The position numbers and the translations under genes are program-made. The notes under the pieces were generated by a model that searched no databases, had not been told where the DNA came from, and saw nothing but the letters and a program-made list of their open reading frames with translations. A DNA stretch of 59,262 bases from Lachnospiraceae bacterium (lineage in GTDB: Bacteria > Bacillota > Clostridia > Lachnospirales > Lachnospiraceae), in NCBI GenBank assembly GCA_017441585.1, contig JAFRWW010000017.1:1-59262 (forward strand), given 5' to 3'. Shown here in pieces: positions 7,884 to 16,019 of the stretch (position 1 is its first letter; the number at the start of each line of letters is the position of its first letter).

Positions 7884-9398
7884 TCAATGATCCCATATAT
7901 GAACAGTTTTTCCACCAAGTATCTTATTTGTATTTAAATCTTTCACCTTAATTGTTATAACTTTTGAATCCATTGTTCTTAGTTCTTTTGTATCCATATC
8001 GAAAGAATATCTGTTATACCATACCGTATCTCCCACTTCATTTTCATCATCAAAAACATGTTCAAAAGCATAGTCACCATCCATTCCCTCTACTTCAAAT
8101 TTAATCTTACTATCTGTAGGTCCATCTTCTACTTTCCAATGAAAGTATACTGTTGTAGTGCCTGTTATTTCATCCATATCGGTTACTTCATCATCTTCAC
8201 TCGTATTACAAACTATCTTTGAAATTTTCCATTCTTTTTTCTTCTCAGGCTTTGCCTCCACCGTTCTAACAGTCTCAACCGTTTCGCCTTTTTCTTTCAC
8301 TATAGTTTCATTGTTTATAACTGTAGTGCTTTTATTATTCTTGATCATCTCAATTAAACTGTTTACGCCGGCAAATATGCCCAACAAACAAGCAAGTGCC
8401 ACTATACTCACAATAATAGCAGTACGAATATTCCTCTTCTTCTCCTGCTGTTTTAAAGTGGCGATCAATTTATCTTCCGTAATACCTGTCGGCGCAGAAA
8501 CATTTCCTTTTGGAATTAATTTTGTTAATCCTCTTACTATATCTTGTATTGCGCCCACTTTACCAAGATCTTGTGCCTGCAAGCCAGAGAACTCTTTCGG
8601 CAAATCATAAGGATCTATATTTTTATAACACGGTATAATAACTTTTGACTTATCTCTCTTTATTATATCTAGATATCTGCTCCATTCATTTCTCACCCAT
8701 ACAGCATCAAAATACTTATATTCCGTTCCAATTACGATCATAACTTTTGCAGAATTAAGAGCTGCAAAAATATATGGTTCATATTCCTTTCCAATTTTAT
8801 CTTCCAACGATATTTTTGAAAAGAAAACCCTATAATCCTTTACAACCAATGCCTCATATATCTGTTGTGCCAAAACACTATCTTCAGTTCTTTGACCATA
8901 CTCATCAGTTTCCTTATAACAGATAAAAACATCATACGGCATCTCAGTTTGTGAAATTGTAATAATGTTCCGACGGATTTCCTCAATTTTATCCGCCTCC
9001 TGTGAATACAGATCTCTTGCCTCTTTATCGCAGTTTATCAACGCATTCTCAAGATTCGGGTCCAGCATCACACTGTCAAAAGACAGCCTATGACATGTAG
9101 GTATCTTATTCCCTGTTTTAGGATCATCCACATATTCAATTCCATATTTACACAACAAAAGACCCCAATAAGCCTCTGCTTCATCTGAAAAATCGGAGAT
9201 AATATTCTCGTATATTCCCTGTGCCTTATCAAACTCGCATTCAAACCTCAACCTATTGGCACGTTCAAACAGCCTGATCTTTTTCTCGTCATTCAGATTA
9301 GGAACAGTCTGTTTAGAGCCGCAATAATCACATTCACATACGGGTGAACCCTCGATAACAGTCATCTCGCCACCACACATTTTACATTTAAATACCAT
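7884..9398 (-). CDS. zinc-ribbon/TIR transmembrane protein with beta-rich ectodomain (TIR-3)
   Basis: The start is the ATG at 9398 (MVFKCKMCGGEM), behind GGAAGGGAG; the longer frame to 9437 lacks support. The protein is 504 aa. It has a zinc ribbon (C5, C8, C23, C26), a helical linker and a TIR domain (about 154-295, YDVFICYKETDEYG) with the putative catalytic Glu in WVRNE at E238. A basic stretch (KKR) precedes one membrane segment (about 325-347). A Lys/Glu/Thr-rich stalk leads to a compact C-terminal domain (about 388-504) of alternating beta strands, possibly immunoglobulin-like. It lacks the TPR and coiled-coil section of TIR-1 and TIR-2, so it is a short version with a different ectodomain. 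It is about 130 bp downstream of the SIR2 gene. Confidence 0.8.
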   Translation of the reverse strand: MVFKCKMCGGEMTVIEGSPVCECDYCGSKQTVPNLNDEKKIRLFERANRLRFECEFDKAQGIYENIISDFSDEAEAYWGLLLCKYGIEYVDDPKTGNKIPTCHRLSFDSVMLDPNLENALINCDKEARDLYSQEADKIEEIRRNIITISQTEMPYDVFICYKETDEYGQRTEDSVLAQQIYEALVVKDYRVFFSKISLEDKIGKEYEPYIFAALNSAKVMIVIGTEYKYFDAVWVRNEWSRYLDIIKRDKSKVIIPCYKNIDPYDLPKEFSGLQAQDLGKVGAIQDIVRGLTKLIPKGNVSAPTGITEDKLIATLKQQEKKRNIRTAIIVSIVALACLLGIFAGVNSLIEMIKNNKSTTVINNETIVKEKGETVETVRTVEAKPEKKKEWKISKIVCNTSEDDEVTDMDEITGTTTVYFHWKVEDGPTDSKIKFEVEGMDGDYAFEHVFDDENEVGDTVWYNRYSFDMDTKELRTMDSKVITIKVKDLNTNKILGGKTVHIWDH

Positions 9399-9525
9399 AA
9401 TCTCACTCCCTTCCAATATAAAACACCTCGTATCCATCTCGCAGATATATTTATGAACAGTTTTCTAATTTGAGCTTACGATTGTTTTTCACAATTTTTT
9501 AATGGATTCTATACTATCGACGATA

Positions 9526-10449
9526 TCATAAACGATCTATAAGACTTTCAAAATACTTTTTATACTGATTATTCTTCACTTTCTCGGTAATCACTTCTAT
9601 CCCATACGATTCTGCCATGGAACGCTTGGCGAAATTAGTCTCCTTATCCAAATTTGGTTCATACCAAAATATCTTTCCGCAATCTTTAAAATTACGCTTT
9701 TTCATATTCACAAGCCACCAGATATCAAACTCTGACAGATCCATACCGAAGCCGACAATATGTACATCGCCTATCAGAAAATAATCGATCCAGTTTTGTG
9801 GAACAAAAGGAGTATTATGACTCAGACATCCTTTATACCTTCTGATAAGTCCCGAACTATATCGCTGCAATAATGCAATAAGCTTACCATAATAATAGTG
9901 TCCCATGATCATGGAACTATATCTCGCAGCCTCACCATGTATGTGCCAGATATACTTTTTATCCGCACCCGTGCCTAATAAGAAAAACTTATAGATACCA
10001 AACTGCTCTTCTGTTTCAGAACCTTTTATTGTATTTTTCCTATATTTATTTGCACGTCCAGGAAGACATTTAAACTCCTCAACAAGAGATTTCTCCAGTT
10101 CATACGAATAATTTGTGGTCAATACTGCATCAAAATCCTTATCTAAAAATCCAAGTAATAACTGTCTTTGTTCATCACATATCTCAGAACCGATTAATTC
10201 GTTCCCAAATAACTTCATTGCGCCATCAACACAATCTCCGGATTCGATAACAATCCGCAGCGGATATGGCAAATCCTTGATCAATTCCCTTTTTGAATCA
10301 TCAATATCACCGGTAGATACTTTTAAAATCGATGATTCCCATGACGATTGTCCAAAGCATCTGTTTATTCCATTACCAATCAGCAGTACTTTGGGAATCT
10401 CTCCAGATTTTATTTTTTGTAATTCAAATGCACTCTCGATAGTTCTCAT
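9526..10449 (-). CDS. stand-alone SIR2-like protein (putative NADase)
   Basis: This 307-aa protein shows the SIR2 fold signatures used for NAD binding and hydrolysis. They are LLIGNGINRCFG (Rossmann entry, about 22-33), TTNYSYELEKSL with N113 in the position of the catalytic Asn of defence SIR2 proteins, WHIHGE with H171 as the likely catalytic His, and VHIVGFGMDLSEFDIWW. There is no membrane segment, no SLOG domain and no fused effector, so it differs from Thoeris ThsA. It lies between two TIR receptor genes, 27 bp from the upstream one, indicating one operon. I infer an NAD-depleting effector or an NAD-processing partner of the TIR proteins. It could instead be a regulator that lowers NAD signals. 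Confidence 0.75.
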   Translation of the reverse strand: MRTIESAFELQKIKSGEIPKVLLIGNGINRCFGQSSWESSILKVSTGDIDDSKRELIKDLPYPLRIVIESGDCVDGAMKLFGNELIGSEICDEQRQLLLGFLDKDFDAVLTTNYSYELEKSLVEEFKCLPGRANKYRKNTIKGSETEEQFGIYKFFLLGTGADKKYIWHIHGEAARYSSMIMGHYYYGKLIALLQRYSSGLIRRYKGCLSHNTPFVPQNWIDYFLIGDVHIVGFGMDLSEFDIWWLVNMKKRNFKDCGKIFWYEPNLDKETNFAKRSMAESYGIEVITEKVKNNQYKKYFESLIDRL

Positions 10450-10476
10450 ATAATACCCTCTATATGATCTTTTACT

Positions 10477-13278
10477 CTATTTTTCAAACTCAACAATATA
10501 TCCAACGTGTCCCTTCTCGTATCCTGATTCGTTAATCAAATCATTTGATGTTCCATTCAGCACCCAACGTCTTTCCTTCTCACTATAAACAAGGCACATA
10601 TAATACCCATTATTATTTGAAGAATTATCAGGCCATCCCCCCATCCAATAATTTGAAAATAAGGAATTATCTACTTCATGTCTATTATCTGTCCAAAAAT
10701 AATGATTGTATACATCATTCGTTTCTCTCATGCCTCCAATGAAAAAACACACTGGAACATATGCAGTATTATTCAACTTCGAAATAATCATATCCATCTC
10801 TTCATTATCATTAATATGCAATAAATGTCCTCTCATATCTCTGGCTTTCTTCTCAGCTTCATTCCATGTAACATCTTCTACGTATATTTTATAACTACTT
10901 TGTACATGTATAGCATCTTTACTAGCATCTTTACTATAATGTGCTTCCCCTATTTTAATTGAATATGTGCTAGGAATAATGGTTGAACAACGCTTTACAT
11001 CCACTAACTTGGCTCCATTTTCTAACGATATTACATATCCATCATAAAAATAAATATTATATTCCTTAACCGTATTGCTATGAGGATCTGTTTTTTTAAC
11101 CACTCCGTTCTCTATAGATATTTTTACACCATATGATGAATAACTCAGGCCTTCTAAATCTTGAATAAAATATAACTCCTCGTGTGACAACATATCATTT
11201 CTGATATGTTCATTTTCAATCTCATTTACTCTGCCATACAATTTTGTCAAATTTACTTTCTGATCAATATTCTCAACATCTATTGCCGTAGACACTAAAG
11301 TGTCTATTGATTCCGGTACATCAATAGATTCAAACAATTCTTTTACCAAATCTGCATCTTTCTTCTCAGCTAATTCTTTTGCAACATAATAACAAATGAT
11401 TTCAAAGTCTGTTTCAGATAATTCAGCCTTTTTTGTTTTGATATAATCCAATATTACATCCTTATCACTTCCAACGCAGACCCCTATTACTTCATTTTCT
11501 AATTGATCATAATCTATTTCCTCAGGTTCCTGAGCCATTTCACCGGATTCCACATCACCATCATTGCCTTTTACCGGCTTTTTTGTATTAATCAAAACAA
11601 CAACCGCGATAATTATCCCGATCAACACCACAGATGACAATGCTATGATCAACTTTCGTCTCTTTATAGCCCTGGCAGCGTTTCGTTCACGCTCTATTCT
11701 TTCTTCTTCGTACTTTGCTTTCAGAGTTTCAAGTTTATCCACCCCGGCAACAACCAGTGCGTCAGCATCGTTATATCCGGGTATTGTCCGAAGTTCCTCA
11801 ATAGCGGATTCAACATCTTCCAGATTTCCATTTTCAATCTTTCTCTTTGCCGACGAATAAACCGACTCTACATGATTTTCCTCTGCTTTCCTTTCACATA
11901 TCTCAGCAAGCTGATCTGCATCTTTGTAATCACTGACAGACCTGAATTTTTCTGCGGCAGACCGATATCTGCTTTCACCATTTGACAAGCTCTCCGCACG
12001 CTTCATAAGCGTTGCAGCCTCTTCATATATATCATTCAGATATTTATTTCTATTACGCTCATTGATATTCTCTAAATATCCTTTAAGCGTATTGGACAGT
12101 TCATCATCTCCAAAACGTACTGCCTTCTGATAATTGCTGTTTCCTTCAAATGAATTCCGACAATCAGCCAAAGCAACTCTGGTGCTTGCCTTCATTTCAA
12201 CCATGAGTTTGCCCAGATAAGCCTGTGCACACTCTGCATCCTGGTTCAATACATCTTCAAAAAAGGCATCTGCCTTTTCCCATTCGTGATCCTCAAGGGC
12301 AATGTATCCACGTTTTAACAGGGCGTCGACATTTGCACTATAACCACTTACTACAGTCTCCTTAACTATGACCTGTGCTTCATCATTACCGATAAGCTTG
12401 TTAATGCCACGAAGCAAATCCTGCATATACCCCAGATTGTTCATATCCTGGGCTTGAAGATGCGCGAACTCCTCAGGCAGGTCATAAGGACTCATGTCTT
12501 TATACATGGGAATGAGTGTTTTCTTTGCTCCGGAATTGATCAACCCAAGGAAACGGCTCCATTCATTCTTAACCCATACTGCTTCAAAATATTCTTTTCT
12601 GGTTCCAATGACCAGCATAATTGGGGCACTGTTCAAAGCCGCAAAAATATAAGGTTCATAAGCCGTTCCAACTTTATCCTCTAACGTTATTCTTGAGAAA
12701 AATACTTTATAGCCGGCTCCGACCAGTTCCTTATATACATCATATGCCAGGACACTATCTATCGTCCGTCGTCCATTGTCATCAGACTCTTTATAGCAGA
12801 TAAAAATATCAAAAGGGGACTCGTTTTTTGAGATATCCAAAATCCCCTTCTGTATTTCATCTATAGCCTTCGCTTCCTGTTCGTATATTTCTTTTTGAAA
12901 TGGATCAGCATACTGTAATGCGGACTTGTAATCTGAATCGTTAAATATAGACGTGTACTGTGCGCGATTCACTGTAGGAATACGTTTATGAGTAACCGGA
13001 TCCTCAACATATTCAATACCATAGCGACACAAAACAACAGACCAATACGCCTCTGCATCGGTCTTATCTTCAGAAAGTACCTGTTCATACAGCAGCATCG
13101 CCTTGTCATAATCATTTATCTGCCGAAAATGCGCCGCCCGGTCATACAGATTTACTTTCTTCTCATTATCCAGTCTGGGTAATGTTTGTTTCGTCCCACA
13201 ACTGTCACATATTCCTACAGATGCTCCGGGTTCAAATTCAATCGATCCCCCACACATCTTACACTTAAACAATGACAT
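10477..13278 (-). CDS. zinc-ribbon/TIR transmembrane protein with C-type-lectin-like ectodomain (TIR-4)
   Basis: The protein is 933 aa, with its start at 13278 behind GGAGG. It has a zinc ribbon (C6, C9, C24, C27) and a TIR domain about 155-295 (FDIFICYKESDDNG) with E239 in WVKNE. A TPR (about 317-360), helical repeats and a coiled coil with GYNDADAL-type units follow (400-535), and then an RRK-preceded membrane segment (about 543-563). Outside are an acidic linker, a helical region, a beta region and a C-terminal C-type-lectin-like domain (about 796-931). That last domain shows W.EAEKKARDMRGHLLHIN, FFIGGMRE, YFWTDN, W..G.PDN and GYIVEFE. It is more distant in sequence from TIR-1 to TIR-3. 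Ligand recognition by the lectin-like domain and signalling by the TIR domain are inferred. Confidence 0.85.
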   Translation of the reverse strand: MSLFKCKMCGGSIEFEPGASVGICDSCGTKQTLPRLDNEKKVNLYDRAAHFRQINDYDKAMLLYEQVLSEDKTDAEAYWSVVLCRYGIEYVEDPVTHKRIPTVNRAQYTSIFNDSDYKSALQYADPFQKEIYEQEAKAIDEIQKGILDISKNESPFDIFICYKESDDNGRRTIDSVLAYDVYKELVGAGYKVFFSRITLEDKVGTAYEPYIFAALNSAPIMLVIGTRKEYFEAVWVKNEWSRFLGLINSGAKKTLIPMYKDMSPYDLPEEFAHLQAQDMNNLGYMQDLLRGINKLIGNDEAQVIVKETVVSGYSANVDALLKRGYIALEDHEWEKADAFFEDVLNQDAECAQAYLGKLMVEMKASTRVALADCRNSFEGNSNYQKAVRFGDDELSNTLKGYLENINERNRNKYLNDIYEEAATLMKRAESLSNGESRYRSAAEKFRSVSDYKDADQLAEICERKAEENHVESVYSSAKRKIENGNLEDVESAIEELRTIPGYNDADALVVAGVDKLETLKAKYEEERIERERNAARAIKRRKLIIALSSVVLIGIIIAVVVLINTKKPVKGNDGDVESGEMAQEPEEIDYDQLENEVIGVCVGSDKDVILDYIKTKKAELSETDFEIICYYVAKELAEKKDADLVKELFESIDVPESIDTLVSTAIDVENIDQKVNLTKLYGRVNEIENEHIRNDMLSHEELYFIQDLEGLSYSSYGVKISIENGVVKKTDPHSNTVKEYNIYFYDGYVISLENGAKLVDVKRCSTIIPSTYSIKIGEAHYSKDASKDAIHVQSSYKIYVEDVTWNEAEKKARDMRGHLLHINDNEEMDMIISKLNNTAYVPVCFFIGGMRETNDVYNHYFWTDNRHEVDNSLFSNYWMGGWPDNSSNNNGYYMCLVYSEKERRWVLNGTSNDLINESGYEKGHVGYIVEFEK

Positions 13279-13330
13279 TATGATCGATCCTCCACAGGCT
13301 CTATAACAAATTTAAACACAACTCGACGGT

Positions 13331-14617
13331 CTACCTTCTTTTTATCAGCGTCATAATTTCAGAACACTTGCTGATTATTTCATCCTTCCTGCTTTCACGG
13401 ATCAGATCCTTAAGCTCATCTATTTCCTGTATCAGCTGATCTTCCACTTCGGGATTCTTTGTCCTTAATGCAGAATACTTGATCTCTTCCATAACCCGTT
13501 CTACAGGTTTTAAGATTTCCTTATCCGTAATGCCATCAGAAAGACCTACAACTGATGACTTCAGGTCTCGCATAACAGAAGTCTGCGCCTCGATTTTTTC
13601 ATCGACCATCTTTGCATGTTCCCTGCCGCCCTGCAGAAGAAATACAAAAGCAACATATCCGATCAATAATAAAAAGCTTATAACAAAAGCCACAACGGCT
13701 CCTATATCAGAGAAATATATAGAATAAATACTAAAGCACAGTTGAACTGTCAGATACAGGAAAGTGATGAGCATTTGTGAGCCACTCAGCATGTACTCAC
13801 TAACATCATTCCGGTATCTCGGCAGGATAATGTTTACAGCTATGATCACAACAATAAATGCTATTATAGAGAAAATAAGTTCAATAAAGAAAACAGCCGA
13901 ATATAAGAGTTTCCCAAACTGGCCGGTTATTTCAGTGACAGTCTTGGGGAACACGACCATTCTGAAATTTCCCAACATATCAAATGAAACCTTTGTTACA
14001 GGCTTTCCATTAACATATGAAGGGATCACTATGATATCATCATGCCCATAGTACCTTGTAAGTTCCACTCCATCAGATGTCTCTGAATAACCATATGGAA
14101 TATCACCCAGAGAATAATTCACCGTTGCCGAATCATAAAGCAGTTCAATATCCCAATCCGATTCTTCATTCTCCTTATAAAAAGCAGAATCCTTATCACA
14201 ATATATTTTTATCCCCTTAACAGGTTCAGCATCTATGGCAGCTACAGTTACCGGCAGATAAACACTGCTTAAGCCAAGCCCGTTAAAGAAATCTTTCCCG
14301 ATCCCTGTTACTTTATGACCTTCTATTTCTGACGGGATAACAAGATCTTTACTGATTCCTGTGTATCGTTCTATTGAAATATCATTATTATCAATAGTGT
14401 TATACTCAAATTGCTCATAACGCCAATCAAAATAGCCTTTTTCGGAATCAGCTATATCTATCTTCTTAAGATGTTTATCCGCCGCAAACTGATCAGCATA
14501 ACTGCCGGGTTCCACGGCAACCGGCACTGAAGCATATTTCACATTTCCAAAAATGAGTACTGCAACATATACAATGGCAAAGATAATTGTAGTAATATTA
14601 AATGTTTTTCTGTTCAT
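13331..14617 (-). CDS. BspA/LRR_5-type membrane protein with cytosolic helical tail
   Basis: This 428-aa protein has an N-terminal membrane segment (about 8-28) and an outside region of about 200 residues. That region holds two LRR_5/BspA-like strand-turn units (ISIERYTGISKDLVIPSEIE with HKVTGIGKDFF, and VELTRYYGHDDIIVIPSYVN with KPVTKVSFDML). Three further hydrophobic segments lie around 235-335. The last 90 residues are charged and helical, probably a coiled coil in the cytosol. It is 6 bp downstream of the SPFH gene and 52 bp upstream of TIR-4, clearly one operon. A scaffold or sensor role is inferred. No enzymatic motif is visible. Confidence 0.7.
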   Translation of the reverse strand: MNRKTFNITTIIFAIVYVAVLIFGNVKYASVPVAVEPGSYADQFAADKHLKKIDIADSEKGYFDWRYEQFEYNTIDNNDISIERYTGISKDLVIPSEIEGHKVTGIGKDFFNGLGLSSVYLPVTVAAIDAEPVKGIKIYCDKDSAFYKENEESDWDIELLYDSATVNYSLGDIPYGYSETSDGVELTRYYGHDDIIVIPSYVNGKPVTKVSFDMLGNFRMVVFPKTVTEITGQFGKLLYSAVFFIELIFSIIAFIVVIIAVNIILPRYRNDVSEYMLSGSQMLITFLYLTVQLCFSIYSIYFSDIGAVVAFVISFLLLIGYVAFVFLLQGGREHAKMVDEKIEAQTSVMRDLKSSVVGLSDGITDKEILKPVERVMEEIKYSALRTKNPEVEDQLIQEIDELKDLIRESRKDEIISKCSEIMTLIKRR

Positions 14618-14623
14618 ATGCTC

Positions 14624-15811
14624 TTACCCCCTCTTTGTACCGCATATCGGACAAAACATGGCTTCATCGGACAAGGTATTTCCGCAATTGGTACACACGT
14701 TGCTTTCGTTCTGCTTAGCACCACACTTCTCACAGAAAAGCGCAGCCATCGACAATTGATGTCCACACTTAATACAATATTTGGATGTGTTCTGTTGTAC
14801 GGGTTGTGAAGGAGCAGCCGAAGGATTCATTGCACTGTCCATCGCTCCGGTAGCCATCTGACCGACTTGCTTTCCAATGGTGCCGCCAATCCCGGCCATC
14901 ATCCCCAGACCGACACCGACATTATTCATCTGACCTATGGCTTCATTCCTCGCTATTTCTTTAGCAACCTCAAAGCCTTTTTCCTGCTGATATGTATAAC
15001 CTTCCAATTCACGTTTCTTTGCGATAGCCTCAGCCTCAATGACTGTCTTCTGAGCCTTTGTCTGTTGTTCGATTATGCTCAGTCTTTGCTGGAGCTCTGC
15101 TTCCGCCACATCCGTGTACCTGCGATAATGAAGATTCTTAAACTTAAGATAATCCCTATCATAATCAGGCTTTACGATCGTCGTGATCAGAAAGTTCTTT
15201 AAAGCCACACCATAATCAAAGAAATCATCGCTCAATTTTTCCTGAAGAGCCTGTGAGATTTCCGTCAGATATTGGTCTATACTGAAAATACTTATTCTCT
15301 TCTCTATGATTATCTGGGGAATGATCGACTTGATCCTATTCATAATGAAAGCACGGAAATAAAGAGTAAGCTGTTGCTGCGAAAGATCCTTCTCAGTTCC
15401 AACAACTTTCACCAAAAGTTTCTGACTGTTTGCAACGGCAAGACTCATCTCACCGCTCGCGCCTATCTCTAACGGAAAATTATATTCGGGATCAAGATAC
15501 TGGATCTTACTGTCCGTCCCCCACTTTATGGCCATCTGCTCCGTAAGATTAATGAAATACAGTTCGGCGTGAAATTGAACTGTCCCTCCGGAGGGCAACG
15601 CCTGGACGTTTTTGATCAACGGAAGATTCCCCGTTTCAAGAATATGCTTACCGGCAGAGAAAACATCCAGTATCTCGCCATTAGCCATAAAGATGGCCTG
15701 CTGTGACTCATGAACGATCAGTTCCGCGCCGGTATTAAAATCTGTCTTCGGATGTTTCCATACAAATGTCTTATTGTCGCCTTCATACTTAATAACATCA
15801 ATAATAGCCAT
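14624..15811 (-). CDS. SPFH-domain protein with double zinc ribbon (YdjI-like)
   Basis: This 395-aa protein starts at the ATG at 15811, correctly spaced from GAGGAGAA; a TTG at 15817 would sit too close. The first 210 residues form an SPFH/Band 7-like domain of the YdjI or virion-core type (KHPKTDFNTGAELIVHESQQ..., DYLKFKNLHYRRYTDVAEAE). A long helix rich in Glu, Gln and Ala follows (about 230-290), then a Gly/Met-rich amphipathic stretch. Two C-terminal zinc ribbons complete it (CIKCG...CEKCG and CTNCG...CPICG). SPFH proteins oligomerise on membranes and organise microdomains. As first gene of the operon it may assemble the TIR receptors into a membrane cluster; this role is inference. Confidence 0.8.
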   Translation of the reverse strand: MAIIDVIKYEGDNKTFVWKHPKTDFNTGAELIVHESQQAIFMANGEILDVFSAGKHILETGNLPLIKNVQALPSGGTVQFHAELYFINLTEQMAIKWGTDSKIQYLDPEYNFPLEIGASGEMSLAVANSQKLLVKVVGTEKDLSQQQLTLYFRAFIMNRIKSIIPQIIIEKRISIFSIDQYLTEISQALQEKLSDDFFDYGVALKNFLITTIVKPDYDRDYLKFKNLHYRRYTDVAEAELQQRLSIIEQQTKAQKTVIEAEAIAKKRELEGYTYQQEKGFEVAKEIARNEAIGQMNNVGVGLGMMAGIGGTIGKQVGQMATGAMDSAMNPSAAPSQPVQQNTSKYCIKCGHQLSMAALFCEKCGAKQNESNVCTNCGNTLSDEAMFCPICGTKRG

Positions 15812-15856
15812 ATTCAATTCTCCTCTAAAATAGTCCTTAGCCCATTAGACAGGTAG

Positions 15857-15892
15857 ATTATAATTGCTTCATAACAGCCTCTATTTTACCAT
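15857..15892 (-). promoter_or_regulatory. candidate promoter region of the SPFH/TIR operon
   Basis: On the minus strand a perfect TATAAT (complement of 15857-15862) and, further upstream, TTGTTT-18 bp-TAAAAT (overlapping the terminator stem at 15899-15913) both precede the SPFH gene. Either could start the operon; the TATAAT lacks a good -35 box. Confidence 0.4.
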
Positions 15893-15898
15893 AAAAAC

Positions 15899-15953
15899 AA
15901 CGCGCGAAACAAGCATTTCGACGGAAATCATATCTTGTTTTCGCGCGTTTTTT
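15899..15953. terminator. bidirectional-looking terminator after guaA
   Basis: AACGCGCGAAACAAG pairs with CTTGTTTTCGCGCGTT over a 20-base loop, with one extra T on one arm. T-runs follow on both strands. On the minus strand it ends guaA transcription and separates it from the TIR operon. Confidence 0.75.
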
Positions 15954-16019
15954 GATAATTTGCACAAACAGAATTATAAAACTGAATACTTAATATTAAC
16001 TATTTCACTCGATTCGTTA

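Noticed and set aside
838..13278. DUF6273 and C-type-lectin-like domains considered as targets of a diversity-generating retroelement
   Set aside because: No reverse transcriptase, template repeat or adenine-biased variable repeat was seen in the window; it remains possible elsewhere in the genome.
7884..13278. Canonical Thoeris (ThsA plus ThsB)
   Set aside because: The SIR2 protein lacks the SLOG domain of the type with that partner, and the TIR proteins are long membrane proteins with zinc ribbons rather than small soluble ThsB.
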